From contig CM059575.1 of the NCBI GenBank assembly GCA_030386875.1, positions 51,180,859 through 51,244,858 on the forward strand: a stretch of DNA of 64,000 bases, in the 5' to 3' direction. Shown piece after piece: positions 1-10,424 of this stretch (position 1 is the stretch's first letter; every line of letters begins with the position of its first letter). Made by a program: the position numbers and the translations under genes. Below the pieces are notes generated by a model, which was given only the letters and a program-made list of their open reading frames with translations, did no database searches and had not been told where the DNA came from. This DNA comes from Morinoia aosen. Lineage: Eukaryota; Arthropoda; Malacostraca; Amphipoda; Talitridae.

Positions 1-56
1 AAACATACTCGTAGATACGAGGGATAAACGGAAACGCGGTATAGATTGGTAACAAC

Positions 57-1828
57 TGTCACGAGAAATCGGGGGCCAGTCACCTTCTTGTTAACATTTC
101 ATTAACAGGAAGATCAGGATCTCGGAATTGGGGAATGGCACACCTCCATGACATAACACAATAAACAACAATGTGAGGATGTATCAAGAACACAGTCACT
201 AAGGACAAAAAAAACAATGATTGTATACTAAAATTAGAGCTGTACTCACCGATGGTAGATGACACACTTACGCAGCGCATTTTCTGAGCGCCCTCCGTGG
301 TGCTACGATCGATCGCTTCTAATATTGTGGGACATGATACACAGGGAAAATATGCTAACATTTATGATTTCCAGCTATACGTCATACAAACATCAATGAG
401 CATACACACAATGAATGGTATTAGGAGTGATGCAAATTAAGTAATGGAATCAAACAGCATACGCCAAATCACTTACATCACATAACTATACTGTATTTTC
501 CCGGCTGGCCAGCCTTTTCACGCATATTACTTACACTCCCAAACATAACACAAGTAAGGCCTACAATATCTCAGCGCTTCCAGCAGCACGGGATGTGATC
601 ATTACTTCGACCTTCACGTTCGTGAGCCGCCACAACTTCAGTTCAAATCACTGTCCTGGACACAGTTCAAGGAAATTTGTTGCTAATTGCCAGATTCGTA
701 GCTCCCGAGCATTCCCCTTTCTTGTGTGCTCCTTATCCACAGGACTTCTTATGCACAAGCCTCCCTCCTGCAAGAGCAATTTATGACTCGTTAATCCCTG
801 ATTGCCCTAGTTACGTTCCCTCAAAATATCTCAATTTTTACAGCACTGAATGCCAATAAATTTCACTAATATTTATTTTAACAAAATATATATATTTTTT
901 TTAAGAACCTGTGTTTCTCTTACCCGCCCCGATCGAGACGTTGCAGCTAAATGTTACATTAAATTATTTCCACGCTGGTTGGATTTTACTTTACTTCTCT
1001 GAAAGTAAAAACGAGAAAATGTATGACTTTTGGATTACATTATAGCGTAGCCTTTAGTATAAATTTTCAATATATCCAATAACCACTTTTCATTATATCT
1101 TTGAGCACGTTTGTTACAGCGAACACACCCGCGTTTAATTTCTTATACTTCGCGCTCCGGCGTTGACTGCAGAACTACCTTTTGTTCCTCAGATGCCCCG
1201 CTTATTTTCTCGAGGGTTGTCCCCTCTCTCACATTCGACCTATAAGAATCTTCGGAACCTCGAAGCGCCCGCCTACCTCTTTTCAAATTGGTAGTACCGC
1301 AGCTCGCCTTTATTTCTTTCTTAGCCTCATTGTTTCTCACGCTCAGCTCCTTCGAAACCGACCGTTGGTTTGCCGCCTCTCTCGGCTTAAGTGTCTCGAT
1401 TTATTTTTGACCACAAGGCGACTTTGTTTGCGCATGGGTAGGCATTTTCCTGAACGTCTAAAGTTTCCAAGGGCTCGCCCGAATGAAAAATTGCTAACAC
1501 CACAAAATAGACCCCTCCAGAAACAACACACAATGTAAACAGCCATGGTCCGAGCCCTTACATCTTATCGCTCCACCTAACATTGCTGAGCCCAAAAAAA
1601 CATACATGTTGAAGCGACCCTCCTGTGCTGCTGGGATTTACTGAGATATTCATAAGTAAGCACAAAATTTATTACACACAATTAAAATTTTCCCTAAATC
1701 CTCATTTTTTTACTTGATAAAATTGGTTATTCCGTAAGCACAAAATTTATTACACACAAAAAAATTTTTCCCTAAATCCTCATATTTTTTAATTCACAAA
1801 ATTGGTTATTCTTAACAGATTCTCGACA
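57..1828 (-). mobile_element. Solo LTR of the element A (Ty3/gypsy) family
   Basis: The copy begins TGTCACGAGA and ends TTCTCGACA, the same termini as the two LTRs of the element at 12575-33438. It is flanked by a perfect 4 bp target duplication, CAAC (53-56 and 1829-1832). It lies in the same orientation as those LTRs, so its parent was on the minus strand. No internal gag-pol region adjoins it, so it is a solo LTR left by LTR-LTR recombination. It is about 100 bp longer than the other two copies. Part of the excess is a tandem duplication of about 75 bp near its right end (about 1657-1805), and part is a segment near 1300-1330 that the other copies lack. It is clearly more diverged from the 12575 and 31773 copies than those are from each other. 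Short open frames within it are chance. Confidence 0.93.
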
Positions 1829-1832
1829 CAAC

Positions 1833-2119
1833 CTACTTGTAGTTTTTTGTGATTTGTGAGCGACTGTACTATGCAGGCTTTATGTGAGGTTATACGTTAG
1901 GTGCAGTAAGAAATGTAATGTAGAAAAGAGGGTCTCCATAATGCTGCCGAACGAAACGCCATTGTTTTGGACAATAAAAAAAATAACTTACTCAAGCATG
2001 ATTTTTTTTATCTTCACAAAGTTTGAAATGCTGACCTCTAAGTAGCGGTAAGATTCAAGGAAAACGGTCTATCGATTCTTTGACAATTGAGCAATACAGA
2101 ACTACGAGATATTATAGTA
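1833..2119. other. Unique AT-rich spacer, nothing recognised
   Basis: This lies between the solo LTR and the 3' end of the LINE remnant. It is AT-rich, with no coding frame, repeat or RNA signal that I can see. Confidence 0.6.
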
Positions 2120-3600
2120 ACTATTCTCTATGGCAAAGATGCAAAATGGCGTGACACGTTCGCCTAGAATTTTTTAAATTTTGAAAGTTTTTTGCACTGG
2201 AGGAGCATATTCCCCAAGAGAGCTCGAAAACCTGAGATTGCTTTCTCTCCAGGTTAGAAAGATAATTAAATGAGACGTTATTCCTCCGATTTGTTTTTTT
2301 GTTCGGAATATTGAATGTAAGAAATTTTGCAACGCCTGCTTTACTCTTAGGGAAGTATAGGGACGAAAACACGTGTTATATAGGCTGGCAGAATATGAAA
2401 TTTTCTGGTATTAGGATCCAGCAGAGTTTTTCAAGAGAAGGGTTACATGATCGCGTTTCTTGAAATTACCTTTGCGGATCACATAGGCTGCAAAATTCAT
2501 ACATTTTTGCAATTCGTTTTGAAGATACTGAGATATGTCTCCTCAGACTAAACTGCAATCGTCCAAACGCGATATTACAAAAGACTGGAGCCCAATAACC
2601 TAGCTTTTTTGTCTAAAAAGTTCTTAATACGATGAAAAAACATTAAGGTTCCGTTAATTTTGTTGCATATATTTTCCACGTGTGGTTTAAAAGGCGAGTG
2701 TTTATCAAACCAATCACCAACGTTTTTAACTTTGTCGACTGGTTCGATTATATCGTATCCAAACGTCAGCGTAAGTTTTGAAGATTTTATATTCGCCTTC
2801 TTTGATTCCAAAATAAGGCAGTGCGTTTAACTTGCGAGTTAAGTTTAAGGCTATTTTGGTGGTGCCATGATTTCAGGTTCTCAAGAACATTTTCGCCGCT
2901 GACTTGTATGTCTTTTCAATCAGCAATCAAACTTGACACTTCAATTTGGACATCTTCCATCATACATTGGTATTTTTGTTTTTGTGCGCATGTTTGGGAA
3001 ATCATTGATAAAAATAGAAAATGGGAGTGGCCCAAGAATTGAATCTTGATGGACGCCAAAGTTTTTTGGTATGAATTCGGATATTTTGCTATTTACGTAT
3101 ACTGCCTGATCAGAGCCGTTCAGTAGGTAGTTCTTTAACCTCGATGAGTTTAATCTGAGGATAAATATTTTGCAGGAGTTTCTAATGCTCAACACTGTTG
3201 GATATTTTAGAGAAATCAAGCAGCAGTAAGAGAGTTAATTATCCACGATTTAAGTACAGCATCTCGGAAACTGATGGTCCCACTATGAGCGCAATGAAGG
3301 AGATTTGATTCATACCTGTGTGACGAAAGCTAGTTTCTCATTACTTTTTCTAATATTTTGGACAAAACAGACGGGAGACTGATTGGTCTGTAGCTTTAGG
3401 CTGTATAGATATCACCAGATTTGTAGTTATATGGATAGTTAATAATAGTGGATAGTTTTCCCTAAATAGGACATTTATTTGTCGCTATAGTTGTTTTTAT
3501 TATAAAAAAAATCTGTAACAGGGAAGCTTTCTTTTATATATTGAAGGGTAATACCGTTATGTCCAACTGCGTGTGCATTTTATATTGGCTTGAAAAATTA
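2120..3600 (-). pseudogene. Decayed LINE (non-LTR retrotransposon), RT and C-terminal part
   Basis: Read on the minus strand with several frame changes, this stretch gives successive blocks typical of a CR1/jockey-type LINE reverse transcriptase. Near 3540-3590 is AVGHNGITLQYIK; at about 3345-3400 is SYRPISLPSVLSKILEKVM; near 3200-3225 is LLLLDFSKISNSVEH. At 2941-3060 the GVHQDSILGPLPFSIFIND block is followed by MYDG where MYADD is expected. At 2575-2811 is VKNVGDWFDKHSPFKPHVEN, followed by NKINGTLMFFHRIKNFLDKK. From 2575 down to about 2120 is the C-terminal region, with FVISRLDD, then RKGNFKKRDHVTLLLK and a tail. Stops and frameshifts separate the blocks, and part of the palm domain is missing, so it cannot be active. 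The family assignment rests on motif recognition only. Confidence 0.85.
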
Positions 3601-4418
3601 ACCGGTATAAGTATTACGGTCCCCATGTGTAGATATCAAGTCATGGTCTAAATTTCAAGATATTTGAAAGCATTTTTCGCTCATATTAAAACATTTGAAC
3701 GTGCGAAATCATTTTCGGTGGCTAACTTTTCGTATTGTTCCAGCTATGCTGCAAATGTTTTAGACTCATGACCCAATATACGCGCACCCTAACAGGATTG
3801 TTTTAAGCTATGTGTCACAAGGATTTTTTTTCTTAGTTACTTATAGTTATTTGCATTTTCAAAACCAAATTAATTACCGCAAAGAAAGGATGTCAATGTG
3901 AGGGTATTTTAGCATCTTTTTTCTCTTTTTTCGTTTTATTAAAATGGCTTTTATTAAGGCCTTTTTATTTTTAAAAAGGCCAAGGTCTCGAAGGATGTTA
4001 TAACTTTAAAGAACATCATTTTTTAATCTTCTTATTCTGGTCTTAAATTGCTCCCGTTAGTTTTGTGGGGTAACTCTTCATACTTTCTTACTCTCGTGAA
4101 TACATTATGACAACACTATTTTGGGTCGTTAACTTTTTGTACGGTTCCACCTATGTTGAAAATGTCACGACTAGTGACAAAAATTATGCCGTGACAACTA
4201 TAGCAGGGATAAGAAATAGAATAGAGCGAAAGATCGTTTACTGGCACTAGCGTTTAGAAAACGCTAAGAAGATCGATCGGGTTGAAATCCCAACTATGGA
4301 CCGGAGGGATGGAGATCAGGCCGGTTGGGCATCGTCTCGAGTAGCGCTCCCCCGGTGCCCGAATTGCCACGACTACTGTCGAAGGAGAGACTGATAAGCA
4401 ATTGAAATACGTTGGACA
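3601..4418. other. AT-rich spacer with a diverged copy of the 250 bp repeat
   Basis: From about 3603 to 3900 the sequence resembles, in direct orientation, the repeat units at 6190-6830. Shared pieces include a 'tattacg' start, 'aaggtatttgaaagc'-like text and 'ttacttatatttaaatgca'-like text. The segment at 4255-4400 is GC-richer and unrecognised, and it leads directly into the minisatellite. Confidence 0.5.
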
Positions 4419-4760
4419 GGGCACAAGGCCACAAAACGAGATATTTACGTTGAAAAGGGCACAAGGCCACAAAACGAGATATTTACGTTGAAAAGGGCAC
4501 AAGGCCACAAAACGAGATATTTACGTTGAAAAGGGCACAAGGCCGCAAAACGAGATATTTACGTTAAAAAGGGCACAAGGCCACAAAACGAGATATTTAC
4601 GTTGAAAAGGGCACAAGGCCACAAAACGAGATATTTACGTTGAAAAGGGCACAAGGCCACAAAACGAGATATTTACGTTGAAAAGGGCACAAGGCCACAA
4701 AACGAGATATTTACGTTGAAAGGGGCACAAGGCCACAAAACGAGATATTTACGTTGAAAG
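4419..4760. repeat. Minisatellite, 38 bp unit, 9 copies
   Basis: Nine near-identical 38 bp units each start GGGCACAAGGCCACAAAACG and end TTTACGTTGAAAA. Starts fall every 38 bases from 4419 to 4723. A partial unit ('tacgttggaca') precedes the first. Only a few single-base differences occur between units (for example GCCG for GCCA in one, and GAAAG at the end of the last two). It runs into the 29 bp array at 4761 without a break. Confidence 0.97.
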
Positions 4761-5311
4761 GGGCACAAGGCCGCAATTAATAGAATTAAGGGCACAAGGC
4801 CGCAATTAATAGAATTAAGGGCACAAGGCCGCAATTAATAGAATTAAGGGCACAAGGCCGCAATTAATAGAATTAAGGGCACAAGGCCGCAATTAATAGA
4901 ATTAAGGGCACAAGGCCGCAATTAATAGAATTAAGGGCACAAGGCCGCAATTAATAGAATTAAGGGCACAAGGCCGCAATTAATAGAATTAAGGGCACAA
5001 GGCCGCAATTAATAGAATTAAGGGCACAAGGCCGCAATGAATAGAATTAAGGGCACAAGGCCGCAATTAATAGAATTAAGGGCACAAGGCCGCAATTAAT
5101 AGAATTAAGGGCACAAGGCCGCAATTAATAGAATTAAGGGCACAAGGCCGCAATTAATAGAATTAAGGGCACAAGGCCGCAATTAATAGAATTAAGGGCA
5201 CAAGGCCGCAATTAATAGAATTAAGGGCACAAGGCCGCAATTAATAGAATTAAGGGCACAAGGCCGCAATTAATAGAATTAAGGGCACAAGGCCGCAATT
5301 AAATGAATTAA
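4761..5311. repeat. Minisatellite, 29 bp unit, 19 copies
   Basis: Nineteen 29 bp units start GGGCACAAGGCCGCAATTAA and end TAGAATTAA, exactly in register from 4761. One unit carries 'caatgaatag', and the last is altered to 'attaaatgaattaa'. The first 16 bases (GGGCACAAGGCCRCAA) are the same as in the 38 bp unit of the adjoining array, so the two arrays share an ancestor. The units are almost invariant, which suggests recent expansion. Confidence 0.97.
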
Positions 5312-6189
5312 GTTACATCTCTCCAGATGTATTTAAGGATTCGCTAGGCAGGCCACTGAACTGTAACAACACACCACTCCGCGACGCTACTCATGGACGG
5401 TGTCTCACCATTGCTAACAGTCGAGCTCGTGCGCTGTCCACCCGACGAGGTCACAGGCGCACCGGAGGGCGGTGCAGAGGTCTCACTCCATCTTCCCCGT
5501 AATGTCCGACATCATCGGCAGATATATAGTCTTGACGGTCTGGCTCCCAAGTTCCAGATCTTGAGGTAGGAGATGAAGTGGTAGCGGAAATTTACGAAGA
5601 CAGAGGCGACAGTGGCAGATGCACAGGCTACGATTAACACGGACTTGAATCCTTCGCAGTTGAACACTGTTACACATCCACCAGGTGCCGCCACCCTGAC
5701 AAGAGGTAGATCTATCTCGTCCGCACACCAAATTGGAAAGAGCTCATGCGGCAACGCGAGCCAGCCTGAGGAAACCACTCGTGTTGCCATCTGGTTGGAG
5801 TTCCTGAGATGGCTTCAGAGGTAAAATTAGAGCACCGACCACAAGCAAAATCGAGAATGGTGTTGAGAACAGTGGCCAGCAAATCAACTATTAATGTAAT
5901 TTTTGATTAACAATAAAAATTTTAATGTGACGTTTTGTTTAACTAGTATTGTACAACAAACCATTTCATATCTTTGACTCCGATGAACTCTTTGCGCCAG
6001 CACTATCAGTGTAAGTAATAAATATCATAACAATTTTGTGTCTTTTTATAGTGAATATTATATTATTCCCGAGCTCACCACTTGGCATACTAGATGATGC
6101 ATCCGTGTGAAAAATTGTCCCAAATCCCGACTGTCTACCTCATAGTTCTAGACGTAAAATAAATCAAATCGGCCCATTTTGCTTCTAAC
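5312..6189. other. GC-richer patch, possible exon, then AT-rich spacer
   Basis: About 5370-5830 is clearly GC-richer than its surroundings and holds overlapping open frames on both strands. The longest is on the minus strand (5790-5512, 92 codons) and includes a hydrophobic run, VLIVACASATVASVFVNF, that could be a membrane segment. On the minus strand an acceptor-like 'catctcag' lies just upstream (about 5805). I do not recognise the protein, and there is no continuation on either side. From 5830 to 6190 I see nothing. Confidence 0.3.
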
Positions 6190-6830
6190 ATCAATCCCTC
6201 AAGCTCGTATCACCAGTTCCTATGTTCTTATGCTCATATTTCAATACGAGTACGCACTAACTAGAGGGTTTCCAGCAATGCGTTACATAAATTATGTTTC
6301 CTTAGTCACTTGTATTTAAATGCATTACCAAAAACCGACTACCGCAATGAAGAGGAACCCATTTTTTTCGTCCTTCTCTCCGAATCATGTTTCGACAATG
6401 ATCATGGGTATTACGATAACCATGTATAAATAGCAATTAAGGATCTGAATCATTTGTTTCAACACTTAACAAGGGTATTACGATAACCATGTATGAATAG
6501 CAATTTAGGGTCTCTATTTTTAAGGTATTTGAGCGCGATTTTTGCTTTTATTTCAATTTAAATGCGCACAAACGAATACATTTTCAACTAAGCGTTACGA
6601 GAATAATTATGTTTTCTCAGTTACTTATATTTAAATGCACTGTCAAAATCAGATTAGGCAAGGAAAGGAACTCATTTTTGTTGTGCTTTTCAGTCAATCA
6701 TTTTTTGATTCAACATTTTACTCGGGTATTACGATACCAATGTGTTATTATCAGTTAAGAATATTAATGTTAAGGTATTTTAAAAACCAAAGTATTAGCA
6801 TTTCATTTTATACTTAATTGGAAATAAAAT
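6190..6830. repeat. Degenerate tandem repeat of about 250 bp
   Basis: The phrase GGGTATTACGATAMCCATGT recurs at about 6406, 6474 and 6724. Between occurrences the text is similar: a 'aaatgcattaccaaaa' or 'aaatgcactgtcaaaa' block, followed by 'gaggaacccattttt' or 'aaaggaactcattttt'. The 6406-6474 interval is a short partial unit of about 68 bp. A further diverged copy lies at 3603-3900. Together these units and the minisatellite interrupt the LINE remnant. Confidence 0.7.
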
Positions 6831-6875
6831 GTTTTTCTTTTTCTTTTTTTTCTTGGGTTAAAATTTTTCCTATTT

Positions 6876-7260
6876 CTAAAGTATTAGCTGGCCTTTTGTT
6901 TCTCGAGTAAGGCGATGTAACATTGGTTGAATTTGTACATGTACTGTAGGTGTGTTTGGAGCAAACCTAGACTCTTCGTTGAAATCTTTATTACCATCTT
7001 TCAATGAGAAAGTATTGAAATAATTTACTGTTTTTGAGGGGTTGTCATAATTACTCTTGCAGCTTGAGTATTTATAATGAGCAACTTGTCTATAATGATT
7101 TCCCACGTTCTGTTTGGATTTCGTTTTGCAGTTAACAGTTCTTTGTGGAAGTGATCTTGTTTTGCTTCACTGACTTTTATCCGTAGAATCTTCTCCAGAT
7201 ATTTATTTAGGTTTCGGCGAGTTCTGTCTGATTTGTTCGGGTGAACTCGCACATGTAATT
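6876..7260 (-). pseudogene. LINE fragment: linker between endonuclease and RT
   Basis: The minus-strand frame from 7252 to about 7025 reads RTRRNLNKYLEKILRIKVSE, then KQDHFHKELLTAKRNPNRTW and EIIIDKLL. This has the pattern of the K/R-rich stretch between the endonuclease and RT domains of CR1/jockey-type LINEs. A second frame (7106-6876) continues with plausible pre-RT sequence (VNYFNTFSLKDGNKDFNEE). It lies on the same strand as, and in the expected order between, the endonuclease remnant at 8720-9115 and the RT remnant at 2120-3600, so all three may come from one LINE. Confidence 0.7.
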
Positions 7261-7352
7261 TATTTAGCTTTACTCAGCTTTTTTATCTCATGTTATCTTT
7301 TTACTATGTCTTAGTTTCCCTTTCCTTGCGGTGAAGGGTGCGCATTATTTAA

Positions 7353-8469
7353 GGGGGTCATCCAAATTTTTCAACTTTTTTGATCCGATTCGTTTGAATT
7401 TGGCTAGAATATGTATTTGTTGAAAGTTAACTTTTTTACGCCTATAACTTTTTCGATTTAGGCCTTATTTTTTTGAAAAATATAAAAAAATAGTTTTTTG
7501 ATACATTTTTACGGATATTTCAAAAGAATAGAAGTCATTGAATTTTTATACTAGAACAAAAACAAAGACAGTTTTAGAAACCTTGAAACATTTCTAACGA
7601 AATATTGGTAGAAAATTTTTACAAATGAAACTTTTCGTTTTTTATATGCGATATTTGATCAGTAAGTCGCATATACACTAATTTTGGGTTTTGAGCTTGA
7701 TAAAAAAATATTTTCTATAATTAGGAAGTTTGTTACCATAATTTTGTTAGAAATGTTCCAAGGATTCCAAAACTGTTTTTGTTTTTTTCCTAGCATAAAA
7801 ACTCACCGACTTCTATTTTTTGAATGTTGAAAATTAGAGGTTTTGGGTATAAGCCACAAACAGAATTTTTTGTTGAAGTGTATCATAATGTACATTTTAT
7901 GTAATTTAATGCTGTTTTCATTATTATTTCGATAATCTCCATGCATAACTTCATATTCACGCTGTGTAATTAATAAAAAATGTTATTTTTTTTATAAAAA
8001 TTAGAAAATTTTATATTTGTAGTCTGATTCTTATGAAATTTGACTATTATATGTAACTTTTGAAAAGAAACACAATTTCATTTAATTCATTTTTTTGATG
8101 TAGGCCTTAGTTTTTTGAAAAAATTTGACACATTGGTTTTTAAATTTATTTTTATTGATATTTCAAATGAATAGAACTCATTGAGTTTTTATGCTAAAAC
8201 AAAACCAAGGACAGTTTTAGAATCTTTGAAGCATTGTAAACAAAGTTACGGTTTCAAATTTCCCATTTCCTATTTGTTTTCTTTTTATATGGGGTCGAAA
8301 TGGGGTCGAAAATTTAGGATTTTTGATCCACTTAATTTAGGATCTAGTGTTCGTAGCGCCATAAAATTTTAGGACCGAATAGTCCTCCACCTAAGGGTCC
8401 TTTTCCAACAACAAAACATAACAAGCTCACCGGACCGACAGGGGCCTGGCAGGGGCCTGGATGATCCCC
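7353..8469. mobile_element. TTAA-flanked non-autonomous DNA transposon (piggyBac-like)
   Basis: The left end reads TTAA then GGGGGTCATCCAAA (TTAA at 7349-7352). The right end reads CTGGATGATCCCC then TTAA (8470-8473). The ends are therefore inverted repeats of about 12-13 bp with one mismatch, flanked by TTAA as in piggyBac insertions. The 1117 bp interior is AT-rich and has no transposase. It contains a large internal palindrome (about 7470-7640 against 7720-7860) and a third, direct copy of the same segment (about 8090-8265). The GC-rich direct repeat CAGGGGCCTGG occurs twice just inside the right end. It sits between the LINE linker and endonuclease fragments and so postdates the LINE. Confidence 0.72.
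7470..8265. repeat. Internal inverted and direct repeats of the TTAA element
   Basis: The segment containing 'caaaagaatagaagtcattg' and 'agacagttttagaaacctt' (about 7510-7600) recurs inverted at about 7735-7835. It recurs again in direct orientation at about 8150-8245 ('caaatgaatagaactcattg', 'ggacagttttagaatctt'). The first two copies form a foldback with a short central spacer near 7640-7720. Such complex subterminal arrangements are usual in MITE-like elements. Confidence 0.7.
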
Positions 8470-8719
8470 TTAAGGGCTGGTACAAAATTATCATTAAGAA
8501 GTGAAACATGTAAATTGCTATCATCTGTGTTTCTCTCGCTTTGACATTCTTTCCATCCGTCGAACAGCCTTTCTTTAAATATTTTGGGGTATTAGATGTT
8601 TTTCCTGCGATAGATTGTATAACGGAATCTCTGTTTCTCTTTTGTAATATTAATTTGACGTCCTACAGAATGGCGATAAGAAAAGAAAGGTAAAATCTCT
8701 GTGCTCAGTACTGCTTGTG

Positions 8720-9115
8720 GATATTTTGTTGTCGCTAAATCTACCAGAGTTTTGGAAGTGTTACTAATGCACGTTAGGTATTATTTCATTTGCTGCAAAT
8801 TAAGTCCTAACATTATTTTGCTTAGCTCATTGTTTTTATTTGTCAAATCAGCGTTGGAATCCCCGCAAACATAAAAAGACTTTTGGGCTGCTGAGATCCA
8901 TTTAAGTGTATTCACAATGAACTCCAATGTTGGGAATAGAGCTGCTGATGGATGTCTTTAAAGACTGCCGATGATGAAGGACTTGTGTTTGTTACTTGAA
9001 CATTTAGCCAAACCATTTCAATGTCTTCACCCTTTTCTGTTATTGGAAATAGGGATGTTGAGTAGATGTCTTTAATGAAAATGCATGAACCGCTTCCTAT
9101 TTTATTCTTGAATCA
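8720..9115 (-). pseudogene. LINE fragment: endonuclease domain
   Basis: On the minus strand one frame from about 9100 reads SGSCIFIKDIYSTSLFPITE, followed by KGEDIEMVWLNVQVTN. After a frameshift a second frame reads RHPSAALFPTLEFIVNTLKW, then SFYVCGDSNADL and later CISNTSKTLVDLA. The order of 'gGxciyik', 'E..WL', 'yRhP' and 'GDFNADL' blocks is that of the apurinic-like endonuclease of non-LTR elements. At least one frameshift disables it. Its order and strand fit the linker at 6876-7260 and the RT at 2120-3600. Confidence 0.75.
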
Positions 9116-10340
9116 GTAACAACGATACAATGTGCAACAGGTGATACTGAAGTATGAACTTTCGATTCGTGAGTCGAACCGTTTCAGATTCCCATAAAAT
9201 GTCATGTCACTAGTAATGAACATTACTGTTATACCATCCATATTATCATTAAGGCTGCTGGTATTAATGCATTTCATTTTTGTATAGAATATTTTTCCAT
9301 GGCAAGTGTTCATTTGAGTTTGTCTTTTTGCAAGATCTAGCGGAACATTTTGTATCCACCTCCTGTTCTATGTTGCCCAGTTCACCAGTTAGGAAATCGG
9401 TTGTATGTGAAAATTCAATTGGGTCAGTATTATTTAGTCACGAAGTTGAGGAGAGAGCATCATGATTTTCATCATGCATTTTCACGAAGTACTGTAGCGA
9501 CTATGTTTTCGATTAATGCTAACCAGAGGACAATTTGTCAAGACATTTGATATAGGGGAAATAGTTCGTTACAATGAGTTATGATAAGAATAGCATAACT
9601 AACTGTGAAAAATATAGTTAGTATGTTTTTGAGAAACAGTTTTATCGTGAGTGTGTGGGTACCAGAAGTGAAGGTACCAGAACGAGGCTGTAAATTTATT
9701 ACACACGATGCTCTCAACTTAGGTTTCAATTTATTCTGACTGGTATACGAGTTCAGAATCTATAAACCGGTCACTGGCTAATCATTATTCATTCGCAAGT
9801 TAGCATTCTAGGTTTGGCTGAATAGTATATTGTGTTCTGTACTGAATTTAATCTGTTAAATTACCATAATTTATAGTATTAATAGATAATTTGTCATTAA
9901 GCTTTCCTAACACGGAGACCAATACGAAGTGTTACGTTACCGAAGTTGTCAGGCAGTTTGACAGAATTATGAAGGTACTCGTCACCCGTTTTCCAATTTC
10001 GATGGGATTCGTGACCATTGGATTTATTTAATTGAAGGGAAGTAATCAGTTGAAAAGATTTGTATAAATTGAAATCATCGTTATTAATTCTAAAATCCCA
10101 AGTTACTTTCTGGCGCCCTAAATTGTCACTGGAGGTATTACAGTGTCTCCTGGCCTGAATATCGTCTCCATGGCTTACAGGCCGTTTTTTATTGTTAGAT
10201 TAGGGCTGTATTATCCCTAAACTGAAAAAATTCCTAGTCCCGTTTTCAGACAAAAATAAAAAGTGACAGAAAAAGTTTACATAATTTTGTTTTAATTGAG
10301 CTAAAAACTGTTTTTGAGGTGAAGAGAAATTGTTGTTTCG
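9116..10340. other. Unique AT-rich sequence, possibly the 5' end of the LINE
   Basis: The first few hundred bases could hold the start of the LINE endonuclease frame, but I cannot recognise blocks there. No other gene, RNA or repeat is visible. A TGGCGCCC word at about 10110 looks like a tRNA-Lys primer site but lacks an LTR beside it. Confidence 0.45.
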
Positions 10341-10372
10341 CCAAAGTAGTACTACTGCTAAACTTCTCAATG

Positions 10373-10424
10373 ATGATGATGCCCAGTACTACTGCTAAAC
10401 TTCTCCCAACTGGGCATCATCATT
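10373..10424. other. Perfect 15 bp hairpin with nested direct repeat
   Basis: ATGATGATGCCCAGT (10373-10387) pairs perfectly with ACTGGGCATCATCAT (10409-10423), leaving a loop of about 21 bases. The loop and the sequence just upstream both contain AGTACTACTGCTAAACTTCT (about 10347 and 10385), so a direct repeat overlaps the inverted one. No function can be assigned. Confidence 0.8.

Noticed and set aside
4419-5311. Considered as a CRISPR array
   Set aside because: Units are contiguous with no unique spacers, and the context is eukaryotic. It is a minisatellite.
10112-10120. TGGCGCCC, resembling the tRNA-Lys primer-binding site of gypsy elements
   Set aside because: No LTR end (CA) lies immediately upstream, and no LTR or gag is nearby on that strand.
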